A DNA stretch of 64,000 nt from Chenopodium formosanum (Eukaryota; Streptophyta; Magnoliopsida; Caryophyllales; Amaranthaceae): positions 56,735,460 to 56,799,459 of the forward strand of contig CM044872.1 of NCBI GenBank assembly GCA_024500155.1. The letters are read 5' to 3'. A program made the position numbers and the translations under genes. The notes beneath the pieces were generated by a model. The model was not told where the DNA came from. It did not search any database and was given only the letters and a program-made list of their open reading frames with translations. Shown here piece after piece: positions 47,925 through 59,227 of this stretch (positions are counted from its first letter, which is position 1; each line of letters begins with the position of its first letter).

Positions 47925-50900
47925 TTAGGATGTGCTATTACGCCAGTCTTGGATGAGAAAACGAAGATTGTGGTTAGGGACGAGATGTCTGTGCTTTAGC
48001 TTCTGGTTGGTCACAGGAGAATTATGGTGCCCCTGTCGCACCCATTCTTCTATGGCTTCTAGCTCATATGAGTATCCATCTGCTGCTATATGTGGATTGT
48101 CCATTACGACCTAAACAAAATTCCAAGTACATTATACAAAACCATCTCTAATCAGACAGATAGGTATAAGAAGCCGTGTCTGCAAGAAGTTAAGGTCACT
48201 AACCTGAAGTAAAGGGCACAAGAAATTGGAAGGAACGTGACTCCACTCCTCGCCAGAGGATGTACCATCTTCACTTCCCATATGATATTCTCGTTTAGTT
48301 ATCACATCATCAGCCTTTTTCTTTAGTCCATTCAACTCTTTAGTCACTAAAGACATAATATCTCCTGCACTAGGCTCTAAGTTTATGGACCTACATTTCA
48401 TTGCTAGCTTCACGACCTCCTCTACCAAGTCCATAGGCCAATCACCAGCATTTTCATCCAAGGCTTTGAGGATGACCTGACTATTGTCAATCATCATAGC
48501 CTCGTGATCAAGCCTAGCCCAGTTCCTTCCTGTAAGAAGCTGAAGCAACAAGTCTCCAAAAGCAACCACATCTGATTGCATATCAGACTCATGACACTCA
48601 TCAGGGCTTGGTCTGAGTTCAAATGAATGGAGCTTGGCCACAAAATTACGGTCCAGGAAGATGGTTGATGGGTTAAGCTCACTACATACTATGGGCATGG
48701 GTTTTGCGAGGTGGAGGAATTTCAATCCCAAACTGACTTCGGCTGCAATTTGGATCCTCTGGTGCCATTGGAGTGCCCTGGCTTTTGTCCTTGAGAATAT
48801 GATGTCTCTGAGGCATCCGTTTTGCATGTACTCAAAAACTAAGCACTTGAGCTCTGAGCAGTAGCCGATAAATGCTGTGACTTGGGCATGCCGGATGTTT
48901 GCAAGGAGATTCACCTGCTTCAAAGTTTGATTTAGATAAGAGAGCTATACAATTTTACAGGCACTGGCTAATAAAAGAATATGTCGGTGTTTTACCTTTG
49001 CTTGGAAAAACTCCTGGCACATATGATCATTGGAATCGAGCACCTTCACTACAACAGACAGGCGATTGATCCGGCCTTTGTACACACTAGTCCAATTTCT
49101 TCCATATGTCAATCTCCTATATGTAGCAAGGTTATCAGTAGCTAATCTGATCTCATCTGCACTGAACTCCCTGTGGCTGCAGCTGACCTGATCACCCATC
49201 CTATTAGCCAAGCCAATAGCATCCTTTTCTTTGCAAAACTCGATCCTTCTTTGGAACACATCTCTCTGCTTTCTCAATTCCTCTATTTCTCTCACTAGCT
49301 CAGTTCTTTTACTGGCAGCATTCTCTAGCTTAATCTCAGCTTCCCGCTTAGCAAGTGAGGAGACTTGGAGTTTGCTAGACAGCTCAGATTGGAGCTCGAT
49401 TAATGAGTTTAGTCTGTCCTTGCTCTCTTGCACATCAGCTTGGATTTCATGAATCTGCTCTTTGGTGTTGTCTATGTCTTTGGTTAGTTCAGTTCGCATT
49501 GAGACCTCTTCTGCTATTTGAGCTTGGAGTTGCTCAGCCTGCACAAAATATCAGTGTTTGTTTTCAGAGTATATTAGGTGCATATCCATCACAGTATATG
49601 AGGTGCATATCAACTAAAAATAATTATATATCGAGAGATTCTAATTACCCGATGATTGCACAAGCAAATAGCCCATGAGGCTTTGGCTTGTCTGTCGACT
49701 TCAGCCTTGCCTGCATTTTTATTCAACTCAATCATAGCGTGTGCTGCTTGTAAATCATTTTTCAGAGTTTCTATTCTCTCACGAGGACTCTGTAATAACA
49801 GAACATCAGTTACAGTTTCAGGCCATTTGAGATGATGATCAGGTACCAAAAATATAACAATACTAAAAAAAAAAAATTACCATTACATATCAGCAATATA
49901 GTGCACACAATTTGTCGTCATCTTTTCCCCCACAAAGCATCTCTAATTCAATACTTATAGATATAAGAATGGAGTTTTAGTCAATGATGACCTCTCTTTC
50001 TAAACTTGGACTTTTTTATCAGTGTTACAATTTTGAATGCATAGTATTTTATAAATGGGAGTACTAGTGTACAATTAGCAAGCAGGAAGTTGAGTAGATG
50101 AGTATCAAGTGCATTGGCTAACATGAATCCATGATAGTATAGTCAAGCTACAAGGAATACAATTTTGTACAATCAAAGAGTCGGATAAAGGGGATTCTAA
50201 CCTTCACGAAAACACTGAAAAAAGACTCGTAACACTCAATTGGACATATTACCCATTAAAACATTACGACGACACCGAACGTTAGGCAGGTGCAGGTCGA
50301 ACCCCCAACCTTCTCCAATCCCTATCAATTTTTCAAATAAAAAAAAGTACTCCATGTATGAAATTCTCCACACAGATAGGACTTCTTGCACCAATAAAAC
50401 AAATCAACTTATATCACCAATATTCAAATGCTTCAAAGTCAAAACATGAGTAGAATGAAGGGGGCCACCCAAAAAAAAAAAAAAAAAGGTGGTTGTTGGT
50501 ACAACAAGACACCTAAAACCAAGGTATCATCTTTATGTAACTACTAGACCAAAGCCAAACACTACGTCCATATTTCTAACAAGAATAAAACATAGAAGTT
50601 GGTACCTAAAAACATACCTGTATACAATCAACAAACATGTCTTGCACATTTGTATTATTTTCCATGGCGTCATCTTTATTTTCGTCCTTTAAACTTGACT
50701 CTAATTCATGGAGATACTCCTCGATATCTTGTTCATACAATTCCCATTGATTAGTAACCGTCCTTGAAAGAGGGGAATCCGAATCCAAACTCGAACGTCG
50801 TGATGAGGGGTATGTTGGGGAATTCACTTGTCCATGGGATAACATTTTTCCTAACCAACCTTTAAAATTAGTTTTTTGCTTATATTTTGCCACAATTACC

Positions 50901-51861
50901 CCTTCCTCATCTTCCATGTACCCTTCATCATTTTCTTCCTTAAGCATTACCAATCTCCCTCCGCTTAGTATGAATAATTCACAGAAATCCGGCTTTGATC
51001 GATGAACGTAAAACGACCCGCTAATCGCGTTCTTTGATCTCCTGTATAGTTTGATCAAGCCATTCAAAACAAAACCCACAAATTTAATCAATATATACTT
51101 TTACAAAATAATTAAAATTTATAGAAATAAACAAAGAATTAGTATAAGATTACAATTAAACATACCCTGATGATGATCTCATAAATGTCATTCCCATAAC
51201 AAGCTTAGTAATTTTCTTCTCTATGATTAAGTCAACCACCGTCTTTTGAATTGGTTCATCATGGTTATTAATATTATGCACCTCTGCTTTTACCTGTTAA
51301 ATAAAATTCATAAAATTTTAATTTTGACTAGTATACTAATTTCACGAGTTATTGAAAATGTTGCAATTAATTTAAAATGGGGCGAATATAAAATCAAGAA
51401 TATTAATAAAGGAGCTTACTTTTCCACAATAGGCAATGTATCTGGATAGGAGTTTGTCAGTTTTCTCTTGTTCACATTTCCTGAGCATCTGAATTTTATC
51501 ATCACTTACAGAACTTGCAGGAAGCTTTCCAACTATAGAACAAAAAAATACATCATCATAATTCATTAATTTATGATCATATACTACCTTCTTTTTCTTG
51601 CTTACATGAGGTATCAACAAATTAAACAAATTAAAAATATAAAAATTATTAAAACCCAAAAAATGACAAAAATGGTGGAATTTGCTTACATGGGGTATCA
51701 ACAAATTCAAAGGAAGAAGAATTATTGATGAAGAGAATAATAATGGAGATAGGATGATGAGAACCCCATTTTTTAATAACCCAATTTAAAGTCAAACAAC
51801 CTTCTTCTTCTTGCATTTCATTACTCAAAGCCACATATATTTTCTCATGAAGTTGCAGCAT
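47925..51861 (-). CDS. U-box E3 ligase with USP-like and kinase-like domains, 8 exons
   Basis: Exons are 51861-51690, 51532-51420, 51293-51166, 51041-50618, 49789-49649, 49538-48996, 48914-48204 and 48110-47925, with consistent phases, giving 805 aa. Residues 1-160 form a universal-stress-protein-like module (MLQLHEKIYVAL, FGKLPASSVSDDK, ITKLVMGMTFMRSS, NAISGSFYVHR). A Ser-rich linker follows, then a coiled coil at about 280-430. The kinase-like domain starts at FSADEIRLATDNL (about 450) and keeps the VVVKV lysine (about 491). It has VCSELNPSTIFLD where HGDLKPxNILLD is usual and KLHSFEL in place of KLxDFG, so it should be a pseudokinase. The C-terminal U-box (FLCPLLQ then VVMDNPHIAADGYSYE, AIEEWV, SPVTNQKL, LVPNHNLRFLI) recruits E2 enzymes. 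This is the PUB33/34/51/52-type architecture. Substrate and exact orthologue are unknown. Confidence 0.93.
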
Positions 51862-52194
51862 GTTCGTGTTTGTTCTCGTGTTTTGTTAGTCGATTATAGA
51901 TAATAAAATTGATGAGAGGGGAGTGTGGTTTATTAATAACCTAAACCCCATTTTTTGAAATGGTGTGAGAATTGTAGTGTGAATGCTACGTGTTCGTACG
52001 TGAAGGTGATGGGAGAGGAGAGAGAAAATGAGAGGATTTGGATTGGGAGGTTTTGATTTTGAGGATTGAAATTTCTAAGGAAAGTGTTCTTTTATTAGGC
52101 TGGCTGACTTGTCTTCTTAAAGAGAAAGGTTTTTTTTTAAAGGTTTAAGACTTTTAAATCGTTTGATTCACCAATTTGGATGATTGGATCTTTA

Positions 52195-52966
52195 GGCCCC
52201 GTTCTTTAGAGCTACTCTGCTCTGTTCTGATTTGCTCTGCTGAGCTCTGCTCCGCTCTACCCTATTCAAATCAAATCTGCTCTGCTCAAAAGAAATCTCC
52301 TCGGCTCTATTTTCATATAATAATTAATAATAACAATAATAATAATTAATATTCAATAATAATAATTAATATTTATTGATGATAATAATTTATTATTTTG
52401 AATAATTATAATAATTATTAATATTAAAAATAATTTTAATAATAATTAATATTTATTAATCATAATAATAATTAATAATAATAATATTTAATAATTCAAA
52501 CTATTAAGAATTAATATTTAATAATATTATTAATTAATAATTTCTAATAATTATAACAATTATTTCAAAAAATTAAATAATAATAATTACAATAAATAAC
52601 AATTTCTTTTTATAAACATTTGATATTAGAATCACAATGTGTAGAAACATTTTATGTGGGTATTGATTGTTAGTTTATTGAGTTGAATTATTTTTCAAAT
52701 CTTTCCATACAATTTTAAGAATTAAAAAAAATGTTGTTTTCAAGTAGTACTTTATATATCATTATTATTTTGAGGGTTAAAAATATATGATTAAGACAAA
52801 TTTATAAGTAAAATCATTATAACTCATTAAATCATTTTATTTTAAAATTTTTGTGAAATAAATATAAGTAAACCGTTGTCTTTTATCTTTCTACTATTAA
52901 CATATGTTAAATATGGTACACATTTATTTATATTTTCACTCATCTAAATCAATGGTATATGCACTT

Positions 52967-53001
<35 letters not shown>

Positions 53002-53139
53002 TACCAACAACAACATTAATAATAATAACATTAATAATAGTATTAATAATAATGTTGAAATCTGCTCTGCTCGGCTCGACTCTGCTCTGCTCTACTGACC
53101 CCTGCTCTGCTCTGCCCAGAAGCTCAAAAGAACAGGGCC
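52195..53139. mobile_element. 945-bp MITE with CTCTG arrays and AT-rich core
   Basis: The ends GGCCCCGTTCTTTAGAGCT and (complement) GGCCCTGTTCTTTTGAGCT are inverted, with TTA on both sides (52192-52194 and 53140-53142). Behind each end is an array of CTCTG/TCTGC pentamers; the centre (about 52310-53050) is AT-rich with (AAT)n. The 3-bp TWA duplication fits PIF/Harbinger-type MITEs. Confidence 0.88.
52968..52996. repeat. (AAT)n microsatellite
   Basis: An uninterrupted run of AAT trinucleotides inside the large MITE, followed by imperfect AAC/AAT units to about 53050. Confidence 0.9.
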
Positions 53140-53142
53140 TTA

Positions 53143-54230
53143 GTTCTTGTCAATTTTTGGGTTTTGTAATTAAGTTATGGATGGATGTGGCCGTTTTGTT
53201 GATTTGGGCATTTGGCTTCGTTTTTGTCTTGTTGATGATAATCGACGTGTTATGATTCAAAACTTACAATTTAAGCTCAAAAGACAGTAATAATGAAATA
53301 TTTTTGAACATAAAAATGAGTCTCGTCAATACAAAACATTTTAAATCAACGCAGTAAATAATACATACTTCTGATCAGTTCAAGTTTTGATGGGGACAAA
53401 CCAATGCGAAATCGCCAACATTTAATTAATACACGAATGTGACATTATTTAGGATTTTAAATAGAGTTATATGTTTTCATTGTTGGTTGAAGAATATAAA
53501 AGAATATCCATGGATTCCATGGATAGAACTGCATTTTAGAAATCACGAGGAATTTGCTTGTAACTTATAAAACACCTCCCAAAGGACCCCAAGGGTTCGA
53601 TAGTGACCTTCATCATAAGACAGCAGGCAAGAAAAGTTAGCACTTATATTGCCGTGAAAATTAGATTTATATTTTAGTATTATCTTTCCAAATTATTATA
53701 CTCACATAAGTCACATTACATAGTAACGAACTTACCACGGTGGCGGTGGTTGGGCCAAATCTACATGTTTTCCCCATTTGGATTTTGGAGAAATAAATAA
53801 TTTATTCGGAATAACAGTTAGCCACATAGCCATAGAAATGAAGAAATTGTTTTTGATTTGGAGTTTTTATAAAGAGTAGTTTTTACAACCATAAAATAAT
53901 AATAATAATAATAATAATACTACATCCGTTAGTTATTACCTGCAGTATTAGAATTTTTATATCTCACAAATAATGTCTAAAATTACAAATAATAATTAAC
54001 GAAAGTAATAAATATATTAAAAGTTATGTAAAACATTTATGTTGAGACAAACCTATCAAGATCCGATTATAGTTCTCCTAACACATACGAGTAATGATAT
54101 AAATCACAAACAAAAAATTTTAAAAAAAAAAATATAAAAATGAAGAACATAAAACGCAAAACATTGCAGTCAAGAGAAGAAGACTTCGTATTAACAAACT
54201 CTTTCTCTCGTTGACTAATGTGGGCAATAA
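53143..54230. other. intergenic stretch, no gene seen
   Basis: AT-rich sequence with a short (AAT)n run at about 53895-53918. No gene is recognisable. Confidence 0.4.
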
Positions 54231-54239
54231 TAAAAAGTG

Positions 54240-54345
54240 AGGGATAAATCAAGTGGTTAGAGCGACCTCTCGATTCCAAGAGATTCTTTTTTTTTTTTTT
54301 TTTTGACGGACGATTCCAAGAGATCTTGGAATCACATTCTCATCA
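54240..54345. mobile_element. tRNA-derived SINE-like fragment with internal poly(T)
   Basis: It contains an A-box-like AAGTGGTTAGAGCGACC and CTCGATTCCAAGAG. After an 18-T run ending TTTGACGGA, GATTCCAAGAG is repeated. The T run with TGAC reads on the minus strand as a GTCAAAAA retroposon tail, and the repeated GATTCCAAGAGAT could be its target duplication. Confidence 0.45.
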
Positions 54346-54560
54346 CTTAGCCATATGGCTCTCTTAAGTCTTAACACCAAAAACACTAGTGTGGGCAATA
54401 ATTCCGTGTTGGACTGTTGGAGGCTCTCCTATCATCCAAAGGAGCAATTATAAAAATCTTTGTTAACTTGGCCCAGGCCAGGCCCATGCTGAACTAGAAG
54501 CTTAAAAGTATATTGAGATAACGATAAAATAATAAAAACGACAATATAATAGCATTCAAA

Positions 54561-54633
54561 GGGGGTGTAGCTCATATGGTAGAGCGCTCGCTTCGCATGC
54601 GAGAGGCACGGGGTTCGATTCCCCGCACCTGGG
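54561..54633 (+). tRNA. tRNA-Ala(CGC)-like gene with mispaired acceptor end
   Basis: It has a D-stem GCTC/GAGC, an anticodon stem CTCGC/GCGAG with loop TTCGCAT (anticodon CGC), and a T-stem CGGGG/CCCCG with TTCGATT. The A box (TAGCTCATATGG) and B box (GGTTCGATTCC) are intact. Acceptor positions 3-7 pair (one G-U), but 1:72 and 2:71 are G:G because the 3' side reads CACCTGGG instead of the usual CACCTCC. The 3' end from ACCTGGG on belongs to a repeat also found at 54835. It is probably a pseudo-tRNA or a damaged copy. Confidence 0.75.
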
Positions 54634-54945
54634 CTAAATATGTTTGCATGATTACTTGAACAATGCTTTTAAATTTTCATGACACGTTCAAATTTTGATC
54701 ACTACATAATACTATGACTTCAAAATTCATGTTTTTTCAATGGGCTCAAACATTTTTAAAGCCAGGTTCTCTACTCTGGACCGAAAATATTGAATCTTGG
54801 CCCAATTTAATAGTTGTTCAAATCCAACTATATTACCTGGGCTAATATGTTTGCATGATTACTTGAACCATGCTTTTAAATTTTCATGACACGTTCAAAT
54901 TTTGATCACTACATAATACTATGACTTCAAACTTCAAGTAGAGGT
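54627..54945. repeat. about 105-bp direct repeat, 208-bp spacing
   Basis: Copies begin ACCTGGGCTAA at 54627 and 54835 and run through TTTGCATGATTACTTGAAC and ACACGTTCAAATTTTGATCA. A third partial piece (ACATAATACTATGACTTC) lies near 54956. The first copy overlaps the tRNA 3' end. Confidence 0.88.
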
Positions 54946-55053
54946 TTTGATCAAAACATAATACTATGACTTCAAAATTCATGTATAGGTGTCAATTTGG
55001 GTGTTTGAGTTAGATTTCTTAAGGTCGGGCTTGAATTTTTATAAATTTGAGTC

Positions 55054-55455
55054 ATGCTAAATTTTGTATCCAAACAACTCAATATTTGATATTAACATAT
55101 TGCATTTTGGGTCACCCTTGAAGGATTTTGACACCTTTAAATTGTTACTCTTAATTTGTACAGTTCATCTTATTTTACTTTACAAAACTTATTTCTTGTT
55201 TTAACTATAACAAGATGAAATCAAATTAGACAATAAGAGTCTATTAACATATTTGATATTAACATGCTAAATTTTGTATCCAAACAACTCAATATTTGAT
55301 ATTAACATATTGCATTTTGGGTCACCCTTGAAGGATTTTGACACCTTTAAATTGTTACTCTTAATTTGTACAGTTCATCTTATTTTACTTTACAAAACTT
55401 ATTTCTTGTTTTAACTATAACAAGATGAAATCAAATTAGACAATAAGAGTCTATT
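55054..55455. repeat. 210-bp tandem duplication
   Basis: Two copies with exact offset 210 (for example CAAACAACTC at 55071 and 55281, GTCACCCTTG at 55111 and 55321, TTAACTATAA at 55201 and 55411). I see no differences, so the duplication is recent or an assembly artefact. Confidence 0.92.
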
Positions 55456-55469
55456 CCGATTTATTGAAA

Positions 55470-55562
55470 ACAACTTAACTTAACTAAACTGAACTAATTA
55501 GGGCTAAACTGAACTAATTAGGGATGAACAGAACTGAAATTAAGCTAAACAGACACAGGCCC
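55470..55562. mobile_element. truncated (CTGAA)n-type MITE fragment
   Basis: The right end ACACAGGCCC followed by TAA matches the GGCC-type ends of the window's pentamer MITEs, and the inside has AACTGAACTAATTAGGG units. The left end is missing or degenerate. Confidence 0.5.
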
Positions 55563-55844
55563 TAAACATATGGAGAACATTAGCTTAGCGTAACTTATTA
55601 GTGTTTGCTTAATGCCAAATATTTGATGTTTGTATAGTTGATCAATAAAAAAAATATATGAAAATTTGATACTCGCAAAAACTATAAGAATAACATTGAT
55701 TTTGATCTTATTTGTGTCATCCCAATACACAAGAGTCATTTTCTTACTTTAAAATGGAGACTATGACATAATATCTAGTGAGGTTTGGTGGTTAAAACTT
55801 AAAAGTAGATATGACATTAGTGATATTACTAATTTAAATTACAA

Positions 55845-56366
55845 CTAGCCTTTTGACCTGTTTGATGCACGAGTTGTTACTTGGATAAATTATTTTCAAA
55901 TATAGGTATACTTTTCAAAAGTTGAAACTTTTGATATAATATACGAAGTAATTGTTTCATTGCTAAAACTTAAATTAAAAAATAAATAAATAAATAAAGT
56001 TAGAGTAGAACTCTGAAAGAAGATGAAGGAATTTGGTTAGGTATATATACATGAAGAATATGGAATATGAAATGACGTATTAGTTTAAGTTATATTTTAA
56101 TTAAGTGTAGGAGATGAAAAGACAATTTTGATTATAATTCATATGTTTTATGTAATGTGTACTAATTATATTAGAAATGAAACACTTCATTTTCTTTTTT
56201 GAATTTGCAACTTATAGAATGCAAAAAAATTTAAACAAAAAAATTTAGGGAGATAACATGTGGCATATGGGATAATGAGTGACTTGTGATGACATTTGTC
56301 ATGTGAAAAATATGTGGTTTGTGTTTTTAAATACTAAAAAAGTATAGAACTATAGATAGATATAGA
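55845..56366 (-). mobile_element. putative non-autonomous Helitron
   Basis: On the minus strand it starts TCTATATCTATCTATAG (preceded by A at 56367) and ends CTAG at 55845 followed by T. The 5' end resembles the TCTATACT-type start seen at 2851. The hairpin before CTAG is weak. No coding is present. Confidence 0.5.
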
Positions 56367-57126
56367 TGTTAAAGTATCATTAACCGTCTTAGATATTTAT
56401 GTATTTCATGTCATTCGAGATTACATCTTCGAAAACATGATACAGCGATATAACATGATAAGATATTATCATATACTCCATATCATTCGAGATTACATCT
56501 TCAAGTGTACACGATTAATGTATTATTAACAAGCTAAGATATTATCATAACCCACCATATCAATCAAGATTACGTCTTCGAGAACATTAAAATATATCCA
56601 AATATTTGAAGAGTGCAATATAATATTGAACAAAATGCAATGAAAATAAAAGGAAAAAAGAAGATTGATTTTGGGAAGAAGCGAGACAAAAAGGGCTTTA
56701 AATGAAATGGGAACAAGAGTGAAGGAAATAACGGCATGGTCTCGGCTAGAATAAACCCCTCCATTGGATTCGGCCCTTCCAATTTTTCGAAATCCTCAAA
56801 ATATCAAAACTCCCCCTCTCTTTTCTCACTTTCCCTTTGTTTTTGTTTCATGTAATTTACTATTCCGTAATACTTTAAGAATCCAAAGAATGTAACTTTT
56901 TGTATTAATCTATACCACAATTGGCCGGTAATTTATAATTAAATTATTATTAACCTCCCTCTGTCCTATATTAGTATGCGTGTAATTCTCTCGATGTCCT
57001 AAATATTGTGCTTATTTTTAATAATAAGCGTACTTTGTGTGCAACTGATCATACTATGTGACCGCTTATAAAATAACAAAGTAATTCCTACAACATTGAT
57101 CGAATAACCTCTATAATACTGACAAG
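56367..57126. other. intergenic stretch, no gene seen
   Basis: AT-rich. A TATCATTCGAGATTACATCTTC-like unit recurs imperfectly two or three times between about 56405 and 56580. Confidence 0.4.
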
Positions 57127-57129
57127 TAA

Positions 57130-57237
57130 GACCCTGTTATTTAGATCTAATCTGCTTTATTGAAATCAGCTATGCTGACTCAATATGTTGTGCTGAAATC
57201 TAGTTTGCTCTGCCTAAAAGCTCAATAGAACAAGGTC
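57130..57237. mobile_element. short MITE, TAA target duplication
   Basis: The ends GACCCTGTTATTTAGATC and (complement) GACCTTGTTCTATTGAGC are inverted. TAA flanks both sides (57127-57129 and 57238-57240). The inside has TCTGC/TCTGA-like units, like the large MITE at 52195. Confidence 0.75.
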
Positions 57238-57240
57238 TAA

Positions 57241-57397
57241 GGGCTTGTTCACTTCAGCTTAATTTCAGTCCAGTTTAGTTCATTTCAGCTTCAATCAGTT
57301 TACTTCACTTCAGTTCAGCTCCTAATTTTCTTCTCTCATAAAATATTCATTTCAGCTTAGTTCAGTTCAGCTTAATTCAGTAATTGTGAACACGCCC
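57241..57397. mobile_element. (AGTTC)n MITE, TAA target duplication
   Basis: The ends GGGCTTGTTCAC and (complement) GGGCGTGTTCAC are inverted. TAA at 57238-57240 and 57398-57400 gives a clean 3-bp duplication. The left TAA is shared with the neighbouring MITE. The interior is CAGTT pentamers. Confidence 0.85.
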
Positions 57398-57400
57398 TAA

Positions 57401-58040
57401 CTCCTATAACACTAACCTAGTAGCCTTATAATATTAACAATTTTTTTTTTTTACATAACACTAAGTAACCCTGCTAATGACTGGCTACACAGTATAGTCG
57501 GTCACATATAAGAATTTATACTAATAATTCTTATTTTATAATATGTATTACATATATCATAATATGTTGTTTTACATTTTTCTTATCAAAAACTCTTTTA
57601 AGAATATTTCAATTCTTTTGCTACTCTTAATTCCCGTGAAAAAAAAAGGTAAAACAGACATTATATTATAAGATGAAGGTAATATTGATATAGTGTATAA
57701 CATATTTTTGGGATTCAATCAAAAGTTTAAACTTTTGGTTGAGATGATTATTTAATATGGTATCAAAGCTAACGTGATACAAATATCACAGTTTGAATCT
57801 CATCTACTCTTCACTTTCAAGTAGAATGTTAAATGCTAGGTATGGTATAGCCCATGCTACATCCACACTATAAGTTAAATGGGCTTTCATATAAAAGAAC
57901 GTTACACGGTATAAAATATATTTTTGAACTTCAATTATAAGCCAGTAAAATACTTCATAGACAGTAGTCCAAATAGGAAAAAGATTAAAAAAAATTAATC
58001 ACCAGTAAAAAGAAGGTTAATAATTAATGACAGTGGGGGA
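57401..58040. other. intergenic stretch, no gene seen
   Basis: AT-rich. Near 57755-57815 GGTATCAAAGCTAACGTG and AGTTTGAATCTCAT resemble tRNA-derived A/B-box relics, perhaps a degraded SINE. Confidence 0.35.
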
Positions 58041-58054
58041 TGGTATAAATGTGT

Positions 58055-58340
58055 CGGGGAGGTGGTGCACGTGCGTGTAGCGGAATCCTCTCGTAATAGA
58101 GAGGGGGAACGAGAGATATTTGGGGAGAAGAGAGTAGTCAAAAGATGCCGCGCACGTGCCTTTGAGTCAAAGGTCAAACTTTGAAAAGCAAAGCAAAGTG
58201 GCCCAATTTGGGGGGTGTCATTACAAATTATTAGTACACGAGTCCTCTACCTCCGTAAATATTGCTTTCTTTTAATTTTCTCTCTCTTATTCTACTCAAT
58301 CATCACTTTTCCACCGTATCAATACCTCCAATCTTTGCCG
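58055..58340 (+). promoter_or_regulatory. promoter-like island without a recognisable gene
   Basis: It is less AT-rich than its surroundings. It has two CACGTG cores (near 58068 and 58152), GTCAAA words on both sides of AAGG (58162-58176, W-box-like) and then a pyrimidine-rich segment (about 58264-58345) like a plant leader. No coding frame follows in either direction, so it may be a relic promoter, drive a non-coding RNA, or be chance. Confidence 0.3.
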
Positions 58341-58344
58341 CTCT

Positions 58345-59222
58345 TTCTTTTCATTTTTCAACTTTTAAATCTAATTATTATTAGTATGTGATCTTATCGA
58401 TCCTTTTAGCGTTATGATTATTTGTATATAAATGTAGTAGCAGATAGGTTGTTCGGATCGGATCAAATTTAATTTTAATTTGGTTGAGTTATATTACATA
58501 GTTAATGATCGAAGAAATTCAATAATACTATTGCCTTTTATCATTTCACAATTTACTTAAGGTTGAGAAGTAAATATTTAAACGAAAAAAATACGATATT
58601 ATCATTATTAAACACGTAATAAATTGTTATACAACATCTACACATTTACAATCGAGGATGGCCACATAAGATGATTATAATAAATTGCAATAATTAAACA
58701 ACTGTATTTATGAATGATTATTGTAAATGAAACATCAAAAAATAAGAATGAAAAAAATACTTTCCACAAAAAGGGATGGATATGCTTATGTGTACGTATG
58801 ACTAACGACTGTCCGTATGCAAGGTGTCAAACAAGTTGATTTGTATGCAACCTTTTTTGTGTATTTTTATTTAATTTAATGATAAATGATCATGTGATTT
58901 GGCCTCATTATTCCTTTTGTTCAGTTCATTTTTTTGCTAAACTCCAAACTTAAATAGATTCTCATCCTTCCATAAGATGTGCAGTTTTTCTTTTGCATCC
59001 CAAAAAGAGATCATTTATTTGATTTACAAAATCACATTTTCACATACGTATTGACATGATCAACCTCTGTTTCCACATATAGGAATTATGACAGTGATCT
59101 TACACGTAAGTACAATCAATATATGAGAAAATATATTTTCTATAATAACGGTTTTATTTATAGCATAAGAAAAAGGTGAATGAATTGAAGACGAGCTTGT
59201 AGACATTAGATAGACACTAGTA
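58345..59222. other. intergenic stretch, no gene seen
   Basis: AT-rich sequence with no recognisable gene, repeat array or element. Confidence 0.4.
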
Positions 59223-59227
59223 GGCCC

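Noticed and set aside
49231..49678. Leu/Ser-rich plus-strand frames
   Set aside because: Antisense to the coiled-coil exons of the U-box gene.
52904..53098. Asn-rich frame
   Set aside because: Translation of the (AAT)n microsatellite inside the large MITE.
56570..56782. Hydrophobic 70-residue minus-strand frame
   Set aside because: Phe/Ile-rich translation of AT-rich DNA; no homology, no neighbours and no leader.
57995..58177. 60-residue minus-strand frame in the promoter-like island
   Set aside because: Short, low-complexity and unsupported; the region looks regulatory or non-coding.
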